This document shows positions 38,665 to 50,288 of a stretch of 64,000 nt of DNA, one piece after another. The DNA comes from Begonia masoniana (lineage: Eukaryota; Streptophyta; Magnoliopsida; Cucurbitales; Begoniaceae): contig CM039502.1 in the NCBI GenBank assembly GCA_022432975.1, positions 22,900,383 through 22,964,382 on the forward strand, in the 5' to 3' direction. Under the pieces are notes generated by a model that saw only the letters and a list, made by a program, of their open reading frames with translations, was not told where the DNA came from and ran no database searches. The position numbers and the translations under genes are program-made. The number at the start of each line of letters is the position of its first letter. Within the stretch, counting starts at the first letter, position 1.

Positions 38665-39773
38665 TGTAGTGACCCTAAAACTGTACCCTTATTTTCCCGT
38701 ATTATTTTTTTTATCCTTATAAACCTCGTAACCTAAGAGTGGAATTTAAATCGTAGACTAAAATGTTGAAATCGTTCGAAACTATTTCAAAACCATTTGA
38801 ATAAAACTTAAAACAGTTTATAAAATAATTAAAAACATCGGCCACCAATCGAGGGGCAAAAGGGACAATCGTCCCCTAAAATGCAGGGGCGATCGATCGC
38901 CCCCTTGGCAGGAGATCGATCACCAACCATGAAAATGGAGGGGCGATCGTTCGCCCCTCACACCGACGATCGATCGCCCTGCGATCGATCGCCCATCCTT
39001 TGGGCAATCGATCGCCACACTCTCTAGATTTTTCCAGAGAGTGGCGACCTTAGTTGCCGATCAATCTCCTCCTCAGGCGATTGATCAACAACCTCCCTGG
39101 AATCCAAAATTCCAGGGAGTTTGCCTCTCTCTTTTTCTTTCTTCCCCTGCATATACGTACACCTAACTTCAAATTTCTTCCTCAATTATCACTAAGACAC
39201 TTAACATAAACTCATTCATAACTTCACTAATTTTACCTTTCATCAAATCACCAAATAAACAACCCGAAACATATCATAAAACGTGTTTAATAACATAGTA
39301 AACTTTTGTAAAAACGAACTGCGTGGTTCCGTTTGAAAACTAATCAAATTCCTACGAAATTGAAACACCAAACAATTCTCGTGAATAATTCGCAAAACGA
39401 GCTTTTCCAAAACATCAAAACATTTGTACGTCTACTATCTAGAACCAAACATCCTAAAATGTTTTATTTGTACAATTTCTCCTACGCAAATCCTCAAAAT
39501 ACCTAACCATTACCCCACGGGTCAAAAGCGCCTCAACTACCCCAACACACTCCCACGGGCACCCTTCTTCAACCTGCGTGTCCATCTAGCGGAGGAATGT
39601 CTTCCTCACCTGTTTCGATTTCACCTACACCATAACGACACCTATGAGAATAAATCTCAGTAAGTTCCATAAATGCTAATGCATGAATATGTATATGCAA
39701 TTTTCGTTAATTCAGTCCATTCATTTCGTATCAGTCGTCTTAGTCGTCTCATTTCATTCGTCTTAGTCGTCTC
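38665..39773 (-). repeat. 5' LTR of element A, first segment
   Basis: Matches 14703 to about 15790 of the 3' LTR, including the GATC palindromes and the hairpin (39093-39119). F breaks it inside the tcgtctcattt array. It continues at 50289. Confidence 0.88.
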
Positions 39774-41871
39774 TGTAACACCCAGTTTTATCAAACTAAT
39801 TCTCTATTCTTTTAAATTAATGGATGACTAGGCAAGGGCAATTAGAAATTTTAAGTGGATAACCTATTTAAGGAAAGAGGGTTGGGTTTAATGCACTGTA
39901 GCCGCCACCATTTCATACTTTTTCTCTTCGTGTTTTCAACTCGAGTAGCAGAGCTCACTAGGCGATTTTCCTTGCTCGATTCTCTTTCAACCTAAGTAAG
40001 TTTTCCTCATTCTCTTGCATTTTAGCAGTTAGATAACCGAGGGAGTACAATGTGAGGATTTCAAGGATGCTGTTGATGAGAGTAGGTTCGGGTTCTTGGG
40101 GAATAAATGGGAATGTGCAAGCAGTAGAGTTCCAAACTAGTTTCCTTGTTCTTCTGGTTAATTTTTGGTAAAGTTTAGCGAAGGTTTGATTATTGTTCTG
40201 TTATGAACTTAGGTGAGCGAGCTTCTAAGGTAGCTTACAGCTGAGCAATTTTCAGGAGACCAGGTAAGTAAAGTTTGCTTGTGCCTTCGGGCCTACATCA
40301 CAAAACAGTAGGATTATGTGTGTTTGAATGTTTGTATGTCATGCATCATATTTTGAAAATTTATGCGAAAATGAATTTACATGAAATGGCACGGTAAGGA
40401 ATGAGCAGACTGTAACAGTTGTTAAGGGAACTAATCTGCCCCTTAACCAAGAGAGAGGATGTATGACTTTGGGGGAAATGATCCAAACCCCAATTTCACA
40501 GGTGGATCAAATCAGTTTGTTAAGGGAACTAATCCGCCCATTAATCAAGAGAGAAGATGTATGACTTTGGGAGAAGTGATCCAACTCCCAATTTCACAGG
40601 GGGATCAGATCAGAAACGATGCATAAGCAACTGAGATGAGAAAGTAGAAACTGCATATTTAGGAATTTATGTTTCAGCATTACATTTCATTACTGCTTTA
40701 CTTACTTAGCATTAGGCTAATAGATGAGTTTTGTGATGTAGGTGAAGAAGTGTCAACAGGTGTGTTCACTGAGTTTGCTGAGGACTAGTCTGGTTGGAGG
40801 AGTGCATCTATGTAACAATCTGGCAACTGATGGGGCGGTTAAACTGGTGTCAGTGGACGAGAAGGTTCAGTAAACTATGATTCGATTTAAGTATGTTGTG
40901 AGTTTCCATGACAGGGGTAGTTTTGATGTTTGAACTCAATTTTAGACTCTTTCTGAGAATGATACTCTGTTGGTTTTAATCATGGTCCTTACCAAAACTT
41001 TGGAGTAGTACACGGATTTATGTAGTTTTGAACGGTGTTAGGAAAATGCTCAAGTTCTTTTGGTAGTCAGAGTTTTCTTTGTTTATAGTGAAATTGTTGC
41101 TATGCTGTTGTTCTGTTGTCTATCGGATGATGTTTTCAGTAAAGCCATCGGATGATGTCTTCAGTAAAGTCATCGGATGATGTCTTCAGTGGAAGCCATC
41201 GGAAGATATAAGTAGAAAATTTGTCGTTTTGTAACCGGATGATGTTGAGTGTTTTATCCATCGGATGAAGAAGGTAAAAGTCTTTTGTCGTTTTGTAACC
41301 GGATGATGTTGAGTGTTTTATCCATATGATGATGAAGGTAAAAGTCTTTTGTCGTTTTGTAACCGGATGATGTCGAGTATTTCACCTACCGGAAGACGTG
41401 AGTAAAAGATTTGTCATCTTGTGATCGGCAGAGGCTGGATGAACGAATCATCCGGCTGACGTCATCGGTAGATGCGAGTAGCAAACTTGTCATTTTGCGA
41501 TCGGCTGAAGCTAGAAGAATGACTCCTCCGGCTGACGTCATCGGTGGAAGCCTTCGATTTTATTTCTGCCCTTTTTGTTGACTTTGTCTAGCGGCAGATG
41601 CGTTTGACTTTTACAATTTCACGTTTCCACGCTTAAGTCTTGGTCGAACCAATTCCTACTATTTCAATTGATATTTCCAAATATTGATTTACAACCCCGT
41701 TTAATCTCTGCTTGTTTTCAAATGACTTTCCGCTGTGAAATTTTAACGATGTGGTTTCAGTGAACATTGAGTTTTGACTTTCTAGTTAAATTTTAAGTTT
41801 TGTCCAAATTTCCTAGTTATGTTCGGGTTTATGAGTAACGAACTGAGTTTAGAATAACTCGGGGCGTTACA
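39774..41871 (+). repeat. 5' LTR of element F
   Basis: 2098 bp. TATA-like TATTTAAGG at 39865-39873. Two ~95-bp repeats (about 40411-40615, gttaagggaactaat). The cassette of catcggatgatgtc units and TGACGTCA palindromes (41457-41464, 41533-41540) is at 41117-41590. Confidence 0.92.
40264..40741 (+). other. Putative leader intron of LTR F with UUCG hairpin
   Basis: CAG/GTAAGT (40264), GCC-TTCG-GGC 40283-40292 followed by CTACATC, acceptor-like GATGTAG/GTGA at 40741/40742. The 3' LTR repeats this: 47066, 47085-47094, 47543. Confidence 0.45.
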
Positions 41872-41874
41872 GTG

Positions 41875-41886
41875 TGGTATCAGAGA
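41875..41886 (+). other. Primer-binding site of element F
   Basis: TGGTATCAGAGA three bases after the LTR end, initiator Met tRNA type. Confidence 0.85.
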
Positions 41887-42026
41887 CATTCAGTTAAACC
41901 GTTCAAAAGATTACTCATCAGTGCCAGTCGTCGCATGGGAGTACTCCAACAACTGTAAGTGTTCATGTTAACCTTAGTTATTAGATGTTTATGAAAGTAG
42001 TTAACCCTGTGCAGGAATTTAGTATA

Positions 42027-43598
42027 ATGGCCAGACGCCCAGGGAGACCTAGAGTGCCAGGGGAAATGCCAAATTTGAGAGGTGAGGAGGAGCCTAGTGT
42101 GATTAGGCAGCTGACATAATTGGTGCGTTAGCAAACAAACCTAGTGCGTCAGCAAACAAACCTAGTGCGTCAGCAGTCCAATCAATTAGGAGTGCTGTTA
42201 AACCGAGAGGTGCAGGGAAGTGCCCACTCGAGTTCTAGCAATGAACATTCTAGAGATAGATTTCGGAGACTAAGACCACCCACGTTTGATGGACAGTCAT
42301 CTGATCCGGTTATTGCTGAAGGGTGGCTTAGGAAGATTGAAAGTATGTTTAGGTGCGCCAACATTGGAGAAGGAGACAAGGTCACGTTGGCAACATTTCA
42401 CTTGGCTGGTGAAGCTCAACTCTGGTGGGAAACAATAGAGACCACCACTGATGTCTTGGCGATGCCTTGGTCGCAATTCAAAGACATTTTCTACGAGAAG
42501 TATTTCAACAGTACTGTCCAAACTGCAAAGAAGTTGGAATTTCTAAACTTGAAGCAGACAGGATCTGTGGCCGAGTACAGTATGCAGTTCGAGTCCTTGT
42601 CCAGGTTTGCTGGACATTTTGCTCACAGGGACGAGGATAAGGTGTTCAAATTTGTGCATAGACTGAAGCTAGAAATTTACCGAGGAGTTAAATTTTGTGG
42701 TATTAAAGGCTTGTCATTCAGTGAAGTTGTGTCTACTGCTCTGGAAGTGGAAGAAGCTGAAAGGAAGTGTGCTGGACCAAAAGAGGTCCCACAAAAGTCG
42801 ATCCAGCCACACCATCAAAGGGGAATGAAGAGGCCTAGTGAAGGCCAGAGTAGCCAAGGAATAGGAGGGAAGGTACAGAATGTCAGGAAATTTCCCCAGT
42901 GTCCCAAGTGCTTGAAGTACCACCCGGGCGAGTGCAGATTGGGCTTTGGAAAGTGTTTCAACTGTGAGGAGGTTGGACACACGATCAAAGAGTGCCCGAA
43001 GTCTAGAATCACTAGATGCTACAATTGTAACAAGATCGGCCATATTAGCAGAGACTGCCTAGCTCCTAAGAGTGGCCCTGCTATGGTTAAACCGAGGATA
43101 TTCTCCATGATGGAGTCGGGCGATGATGAACAGCCAGCTATTGTGTCAGGTACTATATTGGTCAACTCTTTACCCGCTTTTACATTGATAGATTCTGGTG
43201 CAACACAGTCATTCATAGCATCTGCATTTGCTGATAAGTTAGATGTAAAGCTTACCCCCACTGAGCATGTGTTTAATGTCGCATTACCCTCGGGTGAACG
43301 CATGCACTCTAACCAAGTGATGCTTGATAGTGCTGTATTTGTAGGAAACATGAACCTACCTGCTAACCTCATTATTATGGATATAATGGGATTTGATGTA
43401 ATCCTAGGAATGGATTGGCTGTTTAAGCATTATGCCACAATCGACTGTAGGACTGGAGTAGTTAGTTTTCAACCCCCTGGTGGTTTGAAACATACCTTCC
43501 AAGCTCTAAAGAAGAGTAAGGAAATGTCTGTTATGACCTCTATAAATTGTGGACCTCACCATGCGAAGAGTACTTATGTTTCTTGGCCAGTGTTTTAG
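42027..43598 (+). pseudogene. gag: gag-protease of element F, two early stops
   Basis: ATG at 42027 gives MARRPGRPR, then stops TAA 42117-42119 and TAG 42129-42131 inside an imperfect 21-bp repeat (Gln-rich VRQQ). The frame is then open from 42144 to 43598. A capsid-like gag domain (PPTFDGQSSD, LWWETIE, FYEKYF) is followed by two CCHC knuckles (CFNCEEVGHTIKEC and CYNCNKIGHISRDC) and protease LIDSGATQSF (Asp codon at 43191). The end overlaps the -1 frame that encodes RT, as in element I. Confidence 0.88.
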
Positions 43599-46531
43599 AT
43601 ACACAACTAGTAGGAAAAGCAACTCCCCATAATGTCTTAGTTGTCCAAGATTTCCCAGAACTATTCCTAGATGACCTTCCTGTTTTGCCGCCAGATAGAG
43701 AAATTGAATTCGTTGTAGATGTTTATCCCGGCGCTGAGCCTGTGTCTAAGAATCCCTATAGATTGGCACCTACGGAGCTTAAAGAATTAAAGAAATAATT
43801 GGTGGAATTATTGGATAAGGGGTTCATATGCCCTAGCTTTTCACCGTGGGGTTCACCTGTTCTCTTTGTCAAAAAGAAAGATGGATCGATGCGTATGTGC
43901 ATTGATTACAAGAAATTGAATAAGTTAACTGTCACGAACAAGTATCCATTACCGAGGATTGATGACCTATTTGACCAACTTCGTGGTGCACGAATTTTCT
44001 CTAAGATTGATTTGAGGTTAGGTTACTACCAACTAAAAGTCAAAACCGAAGATATTCCAAAGACTGTCTTTCGCACAAGGTTTGGACACTATGAGTTTCT
44101 AGTTATGTCCTTTGGATTGACAAATGCACCGGTAGCCTTCATGGATCTCATGCATAGAGTGTTTCACGAGTATTTAGACAAGTTTTTTATTGTGTTTATA
44201 GATGATATTTTAATCTATTCACGTTCTAGAGAAGAACATGCAGAACATTTGAACTTAGTATTGGAGGTGCTAAGGCAGCACCAACTCTATGCCAAGTTTT
44301 CCAAATATGAGTTTTGGCTGGACAGAGTTCACTTCCTTGGTCATGTGATCTCTGGTGATGGAATATCTGTCGATCCAGCTAAGGTTCAAGCAGTTAAGGA
44401 GTGGCCCCAACCGAAGAATGCTGCAGATATTCGGAGTTTCCTTGGACTTGCAGGATATTACAGGAAGTTTATTGAAGGATTCTCAAAGATTGCAACACCC
44501 CTCACTCGGTTAACTAGGAAAAATATGAAGTATGTGTGGACTGAGGATTGTGAACATAGTTTTCAGACCTTGAAACACAAACTGACCAATGCTCCAATTT
44601 TGACCCTTCCCGTTGATGATGGTAAATTTAGCATTTACTGTGATGCATCCAAGATTTGACTTGGCTGTGTCTTGATGCAAGAGGGAAAGGTAATAGCTTA
44701 TGCCTCTAGGCAGTTGAAAACACATGAGAAGAATTACCCTACACATAACTTGGAATTAGCTGCAGTTGTATTCGCACTTAAGATTTGGAGGCACTACCTG
44801 TATGGACAGACTTGTGATATATTCTTGGACCATAAAAGTCTGAAATATATCTTTACACAGAAGGAATTAAACATGAGGCAACGTCGATGGTTTGAATTTG
44901 TTAAGGATTATGATTTTGAGATTAAATATCATCCCGGCAAAGCAAATGTTGTGGCAGATGCCTTGAGTAGAGTGACAACTTCAGCCTCAGCCTTGATTCT
45001 TGATGTACCATTAGCCTTAGAGTCTGAATTCTAAAGGTTTAATTTAGAAGCAGTATCCAGTGTATCAGCTATACTCTCAGCCATAACCTTAAAGCCTACT
45101 ATTTTGGAGAAAATAAAGGAAGCTCAGACGAATGATGGCGAGTGTAACAAGTACAAGTTAAGCATGGATTCTACGAACAAAACAGATTTTAACTATTCTG
45201 CTGATGGAATTCTTAAGTTTAGAAATAGATGGTTTCTCCCTGCCGTTAAAGAACTTCGTGATGAGATTCTTTCTGAAGCACACTCTTCCAGGTTCTCTGT
45301 CCACCCTGGGAGTACAAAGATGTACAAGGATCTTAAACAGCATTATTGGTGGCCAAGTATGAAAAGAAGTGTGGCAGAATATGTAAGATCATGTTTGTGT
45401 TGTCAGCAGGTTAAAGCTGAGCATCAGAGACCTGCTGGAATGTTACAACCTTTACCAGTTTCCGAATGGAAATGGGAGCAAATAACGATGGACTTTGTGG
45501 TAGGATTGCCTTGAACGACTAAAGGGCATGATGCAATTTGGGTGATAGTTGACCGTCTAACCAAATCAGCTCATTTCCTACCAATAAAGGTGACTTACTC
45601 GATGGATCAACTTGCTGAATTGTAAGTGCAAGAAATTGTTAGGTTACATGGAGTTCCAAATACCATAGTTTCTTACCGAAACTCTAGATTTACATCTAAG
45701 TTTTGGAAGAGTTTGCATCAGGCTATGGGTACACAGCTCAACTTTAGCATAGCCTTTCACCCTCAAACAGATGGACAGTCCGAAAAAACCATCCAAATAT
45801 TAGAGGATATGCTTCGTGCATGCATATTGGATTTTAAAAGGTTCCTGGAGCAAGTACCTATCCTTAGTAGAATTCTCTTATAATAACAGTTTTCAGGCAA
45901 CTATTAGTATGGCACCGTATGAAGCAATGTATGTTGAAAGTGCAGATCTCCTTTGTACTGGGACGAAGTTGGTGAAGCACAGTTGCTTGGTCCTGACATT
46001 GTACAACAAACTGTTGAGAAGGTTGCCCTCATCAGCCAGAGGATCTTAACAGCTCAAAGCCGGCAGAAAACTTATGCCGACAGAAGACGCAGAGAACTAG
46101 AGTTTGAAGTAGGTGATGAAGTTTTCCTCAAGGTATCACCATTTAAAGGAGTTGTGAGATTCGGGAAGAGAGGCAAGTTGAACCCCAGATTTATTGGATC
46201 ATTCACTATTCTGAAGAGAGTTGGGAGAGCAGCCTATCAGTTGCAGCTACCGGCTTCTATGGAGGGGATAGACAGTGTGTTCCATGTTTCTATGTTGAAG
46301 AAGTACATAAGGGATCCGTATCATGTTGTGGAGTAGCAAGGCGTTGAAGTTCATCCTACCCTTACCTATGAGGAGAAACCAGTAAGGATCATGGACTATA
46401 CAGTGAAGGTATTGCGCAACAAAGAAGTCCCCTTAGTGAAAGTCTCATGGCATAACCAGAACGTAGAGGAGACAACCTGAGAACGTCAGCAAGACATGAT
46501 GGACAAACATCCAGAATTATTCAGGTACTGA
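43520..46531 (+). pseudogene. pol: pol of element F: RT, RNase H, integrase, chromodomain-like tail
   Basis: Nearly collinear with pol of I. Stops at 43796, 44657, 45032, 45512, 45623, 46334 and 46478, plus a compensating pair of small indels at about 45838 and 45935. [12 protein letters not shown] and FIDDIL. RNase H: YCDAS, NLELAAV and LDHKSL. Integrase: AHSS and VHPG zinc region, MDF for the first Asp; the second motif reads VSYRNS where I has VSDRDP, so the catalytic Asp is lost. E is in GQSEKTIQI. The tail (RNKEVPLVKVSW) is chromodomain-like. Most stops fit C-to-T or G-to-A changes. Confidence 0.9.
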
Positions 46532-48258
46532 ATTTTGAGGATAAAATTCTTTTAAGGAGGGTAGATTGTAACACCCGGTTTTATCAAACTAATTCTCTAT
46601 TCTTTTAAATTAATAGATGACTAGGCAAGGGCATAAGGGGTAATTAGAAATTTTAAGTGGATAACCTATTTAAGGAAAGAGGGTTGGGTTTAATGCACTG
46701 TAGCCGCCACCATTTCATACTTTTCCTCTTCGGGTTTTCAGCTCGAGTAGCAGAGCTCACTAGGCGATTTTCCTTGCTCGATTCTCTTTCAACCTAAGTA
46801 AGTTTTCCTCATTCTCTTGCGTTTTAGCAGTTAGATAACCGAGGGAGTACAATGTGAGGATTTCAAAGATGCTGTTGATGAGAGTAGGTTCGGGTTCTTG
46901 GGGAATAAATGGGAATGTGCAAGCAGTATAGTTCCAAACTAGTTTCCTTGTTCTTCTGGTTAATTTTTGGTAAAGTTTAGCGAAGGTTTAATTATTGTTC
47001 TTTTATGAAGTTAGGTGAGCGAGCTTCTAAGGTAGCTTACAGCCGAGCAATTTTCAGGAGACCAGGTAAGTAAAGTTTGCTTGTGCCTTCGGGCCTACAT
47101 CACAAAACAGTAGGATTATGTGTGTTTGAATGTTTGTATGTCATGCATCATATTTTGAAAATTTATGCGAAAATGAATTTACATGAAATGACATGGTAAG
47201 GAATGAACAAACTGTAATAGTTGCTAAGGGAACTAATCTGCCCCTTAACCAAGAGAGAGGATGTATGACTTTGGGGAAAATGATCCAAACCCTAATTTCA
47301 CGGGGGGATCAGATCAGTTTGTTAAGGGAACTAATCCGCCCCTTAATCAAGAGAGAGGATGTATGACTTTGGGAGAAATGATCCAACTTCCAATTTCACA
47401 GGGGGATCAGATCAGAAACGATGCATAAGCAACTGAGATGAGAAAGTAGAAACTGCATATTTAGGAATTTATGTTTCAGCATTATATTTCATTACTGCTT
47501 TACTTACTTAGCATTAGGCTAATAGATAAGTTTTGTGATGTAGGTGAAGAAGTGTCAACAGGTGTGTTCACTGAGTTTGCTAAGGACTAGTCTGGTTGGA
47601 GGAGTGCATCTATGTAACAATCTGGCAACTGATGGGGCGGTTTAACTAGTGTCAGTGGACGAGAAGGTTCAGTAAACTATGATTCGATTTAAGTATATTG
47701 TGAGTTTCCATGACAGGGGTAGTTTTGATGTTTGAACTCAATTTTAGACTCTTTCTGAGAATGATACTCTGTTGGTTTTAATAGTGGTCCTTACCAAAAC
47801 GTTTGAGTAGTACACGGATTTATGTAGTTTTGAACGGTGTTAGTAAAATGCTCAAGTTCTTTTGGTAGTCAGAGTTTTCTTTGTTTAAAGTGAAATTGTT
47901 GCTATGTTGTTGTTCTGTTGTCTATCGGATGATGTTTTCAGTAAAGCCATCGGATGATGTCTTCAGTGGAAGCCATCGGAAGATATAAGTAGAAAATTTG
48001 TCGTTTTGTAACCGGATGATGTTGAGTGTTTTATCCATCGGATGATGAAGGTAAAAGTCTTTTGTCGTTTTGTAACCAGATGATGTCGAGTATTTCACCT
48101 ACCGGATGACGTGAGTAAAAGATTTGTCGTCTTGTGATCAACAGAGGCTAGATAAACGAATCATCCGGCTGACGTCATCGGTAGATGCGAGTAGCAAACT
48201 TGTCGTTTTGCGATCGGCTGAAGCTGGAAGAATGACTCCTCCGGCTGACGTCATCGGT

Positions 48259-49118
48259 TGTAACGACCCCTTATCCCAGTAAGATATTGTCCGCTCTGGG
48301 GATTGGGCCGCAGCCCAATATCCTCCCCTCACGGCTTTGTTTGGCGAGAACTTCCCGGAAGGTCACCCAACCTGGAATTGCTCTCGCCGAAGCACTTTTA
48401 ACTTCGGAGTTCTTATGGGATCCGTTGCCAATTGTGCTCCAAAACGCGTCTTGCTATGTTGGGAGGGTCTCTTTACATATGTTTCATTTCCATGTACTTC
48501 CACAAGCGATGTGGGATTGTGACAACCCCCTCTTTACGACCCGGGATTCGCCTATACTCGAGTCCGGGATTCACCTACACTCGGCTTAGGTCCCGAGGTT
48601 TGCCCCGCAGTCGTACACATACGTTCACATTCGGGTCATCACAATCACCCCCCCTCGGGGGCCCAACGTCCTCGTTGGCCACATTTTCGGTTGGGTACAG
48701 GCTCTGATACCATTTGTAACGACCCTTTATCCCAGCAAGATATTGTCCGCTCTGGAGATTGGACCGCAGCCCAATATCCTCCCCTCACGACTTTGTTTGG
48801 CGAGAACTTCCCGGAAGGTCACCCAACCTGGAATTGCCCTCGCCGAAGCACTTTTAACTTCGGAGTTCTTATGGGATCTGTTGCCAATTGTGCTCCAAAA
48901 CGCGTCTTGCTATGATGGGAGGGTCTCTTTACATATGTTTCATTTCCATCTACTTCCCCAAGCGATGTGGGATTGTGACAACCCCCTCTTTACGACCCGA
49001 GATTCGCCTATACTCGAGTCTGGGATTCACCTACACTCGGCTTAGGTCCCGAGGTTTGCCTCGCAACCCGAGGTTTGCCTCGCAGTCGTACACATACGTT
49101 CAAATTTGGGTCATCACA
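48259..49118 (-). mobile_element. Cassandra-type TRIM, minus orientation
   Basis: TSD tcggt (48254-48258, 49119-49123). LTRs 48259-48643 and 48715-49118 (the right one is longer through a local duplication near 49054-49085). Interior only 71 bp, with PBS complement ggctctgatacca and a polypurine tract (ggcccccgaggggg on the minus strand). Each LTR has a 5S rRNA-like segment. No coding capacity. Confidence 0.92.
48332..48451 (-). other. 5S rRNA-like segment in TRIM LTR
   Basis: Minus strand shows GGATCCCATAAGAACTCCG, then AGTTAA, GTGCTT, GGCGAGAG and GGGTGACCT in 5S order. The limits are estimated from the usual 120-nt 5S. A second copy is at about 48788-48907. Not a genuine 5S gene. Confidence 0.85.
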
Positions 49119-49166
49119 TCGGTGGAAGCCATCGGTTTTATTTCTGCCCTTTTTGTTGACTTGTCT

Positions 49167-50001
49167 TGTGATGACCCGAATGGAATGTGTACGTATGTGT
49201 ACGACTGCGGGGCAAACCTTGGGTTGCGGGGTAGATGGATCCCGGACTCGAGTATAGGTTAATCCCGGGTCGTAGAGGGGGTCGTCACAATCCCACATCG
49301 CTTGGGGAAGTATATGGAAATGAAACATATGTAAAGAGACCCTCCCAACATAGCAAGACGCGTTTTGGAGCACAATTGGCAACGGATCCCATAAGAACTC
49401 CGTAGTTAAAAGTGCTTCGGCGAGAGCAATTCCAGGTTGGGTGACCTTCTGGGAAGTTCTCGTCAAACAAAGCCGTGAGGGGAGGATATTGGGCTACGGC
49501 CCAATCCCCAGAGCGGACAATATCTTGCTGGGATATGGGGTCGTTACAAATGGTATCAAAGCCTGTACCCAACCGGAAATGTGGCCAACGGGGACGTTGG
49601 GCCCCCGAGGGGGGGTGATTGTGATGACCCGAATGGAATGTGTACGTATGTGTACGACTGCGGGGCAAACCTTGGGTTGCGGGGTGGATGGATCCCGGAC
49701 TCGAGTATAGGCGAATCCCGGGTTGTAGAGGGGGTCGTCACAATCCCACATCGCTTGGGGAAGTATATGGAAATGAAACATATGTAAAGAGACCCTCCCA
49801 ACATAGCAAGACGCGTTTTGGAGCACAATTGGCAACGGATCCCATAAGAACTCCGAAGTTAAAAGTGCTTCGGCGAGAGCAATTCCAGGTTGGGTGACCT
49901 TCTGGGAAGTTCTCGTCAAACAAAGCCGTGAGGGGAGGATATTGGGCTACGGCCCAATCCCCAGAGCGGACAATATCTTGCTGGGATATGGGGTCGTTAC
50001 A
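49167..50001 (+). mobile_element. Cassandra-type TRIM, plus orientation
   Basis: TSD tgtct (49162-49166, 50002-50006). LTRs 49167-49548 and 49620-50001, 382 bp each and almost identical. Interior 71 bp with PBS TGGTATCAAAGCC (49551-49563) and a polypurine tract before 49620. 5S-like segments at about 49356-49475 and 49809-49928. Confidence 0.94.
49356..49475 (+). other. 5S rRNA-like segment in TRIM LTR
   Basis: GGATCCCATAAGAACTCC, AGTTAA, GTGCTT, GGCGAGAG, GGGTGACCTTCTGGGAAGT in the order of plant 5S rRNA, with the internal promoter region partly kept. In Cassandra elements this segment is part of the LTR. A second copy is at about 49809-49928. Confidence 0.87.
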
Positions 50002-50288
50002 TGTCTAGCGGCAGATGCGTTTGACTTTTATAATTTCACGTTTCCACGCTAAAGTTTTGGTCGAACCAATTCCTACTATTTCAATTGATATTTCCAAATA
50101 TTGATTTATAACTCTGTTTAATCTCTGATTGTTTTCAAATGATTTTTCGCTGTGAAATTTTAACGTTGTGGTTTCAGTGAACATTGAGTTTTGACTTTCT
50201 AGTGAAATTTTAAGTTTGGTCAAAATTTCCTAGTTATGTTCGGGTTTATGAGTAACAAACTGAGTTTAGAATAACTCGGAGTGTTACA

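Larger units (their letters stand above)
39774..50288 (+). mobile_element. F: Ty3/gypsy chromovirus with decayed gag-pol
   Basis: TGTAACACCC...GTTACA, TSD gtctc at 39769-39773 and 50289-50293. The empty site is preserved in the other A LTR near 15780-15870. Two LTRs of about 2.1 kb (the 3' one enlarged by two TRIMs), PBS, gag-protease, pol, polypurine tract (about 46553-46564). Many stop codons, so inactive. Confidence 0.93.
46567..50288 (+). repeat. 3' LTR of element F, holding two Cassandra TRIMs
   Basis: Matches the 5' LTR throughout. TATA-like at 46667-46675. The insertions at 48259-49118 and 49167-50001 both fall in the repeat cassette region. TGACGTCA at 48170-48177 and 48246-48253. 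Confidence 0.92.

Noticed and set aside
49356..49475. A genuine 5S rRNA gene
   Set aside because: The 5S-like sequence is diverged, occurs four times inside TRIM LTRs, and lacks the tandem 5S unit context.
48287..49919. Many 60-150 codon ORFs on both strands
   Set aside because: Frames across the two Cassandra TRIMs and their 5S-like segments, repeated in each LTR copy. TRIMs are non-coding.
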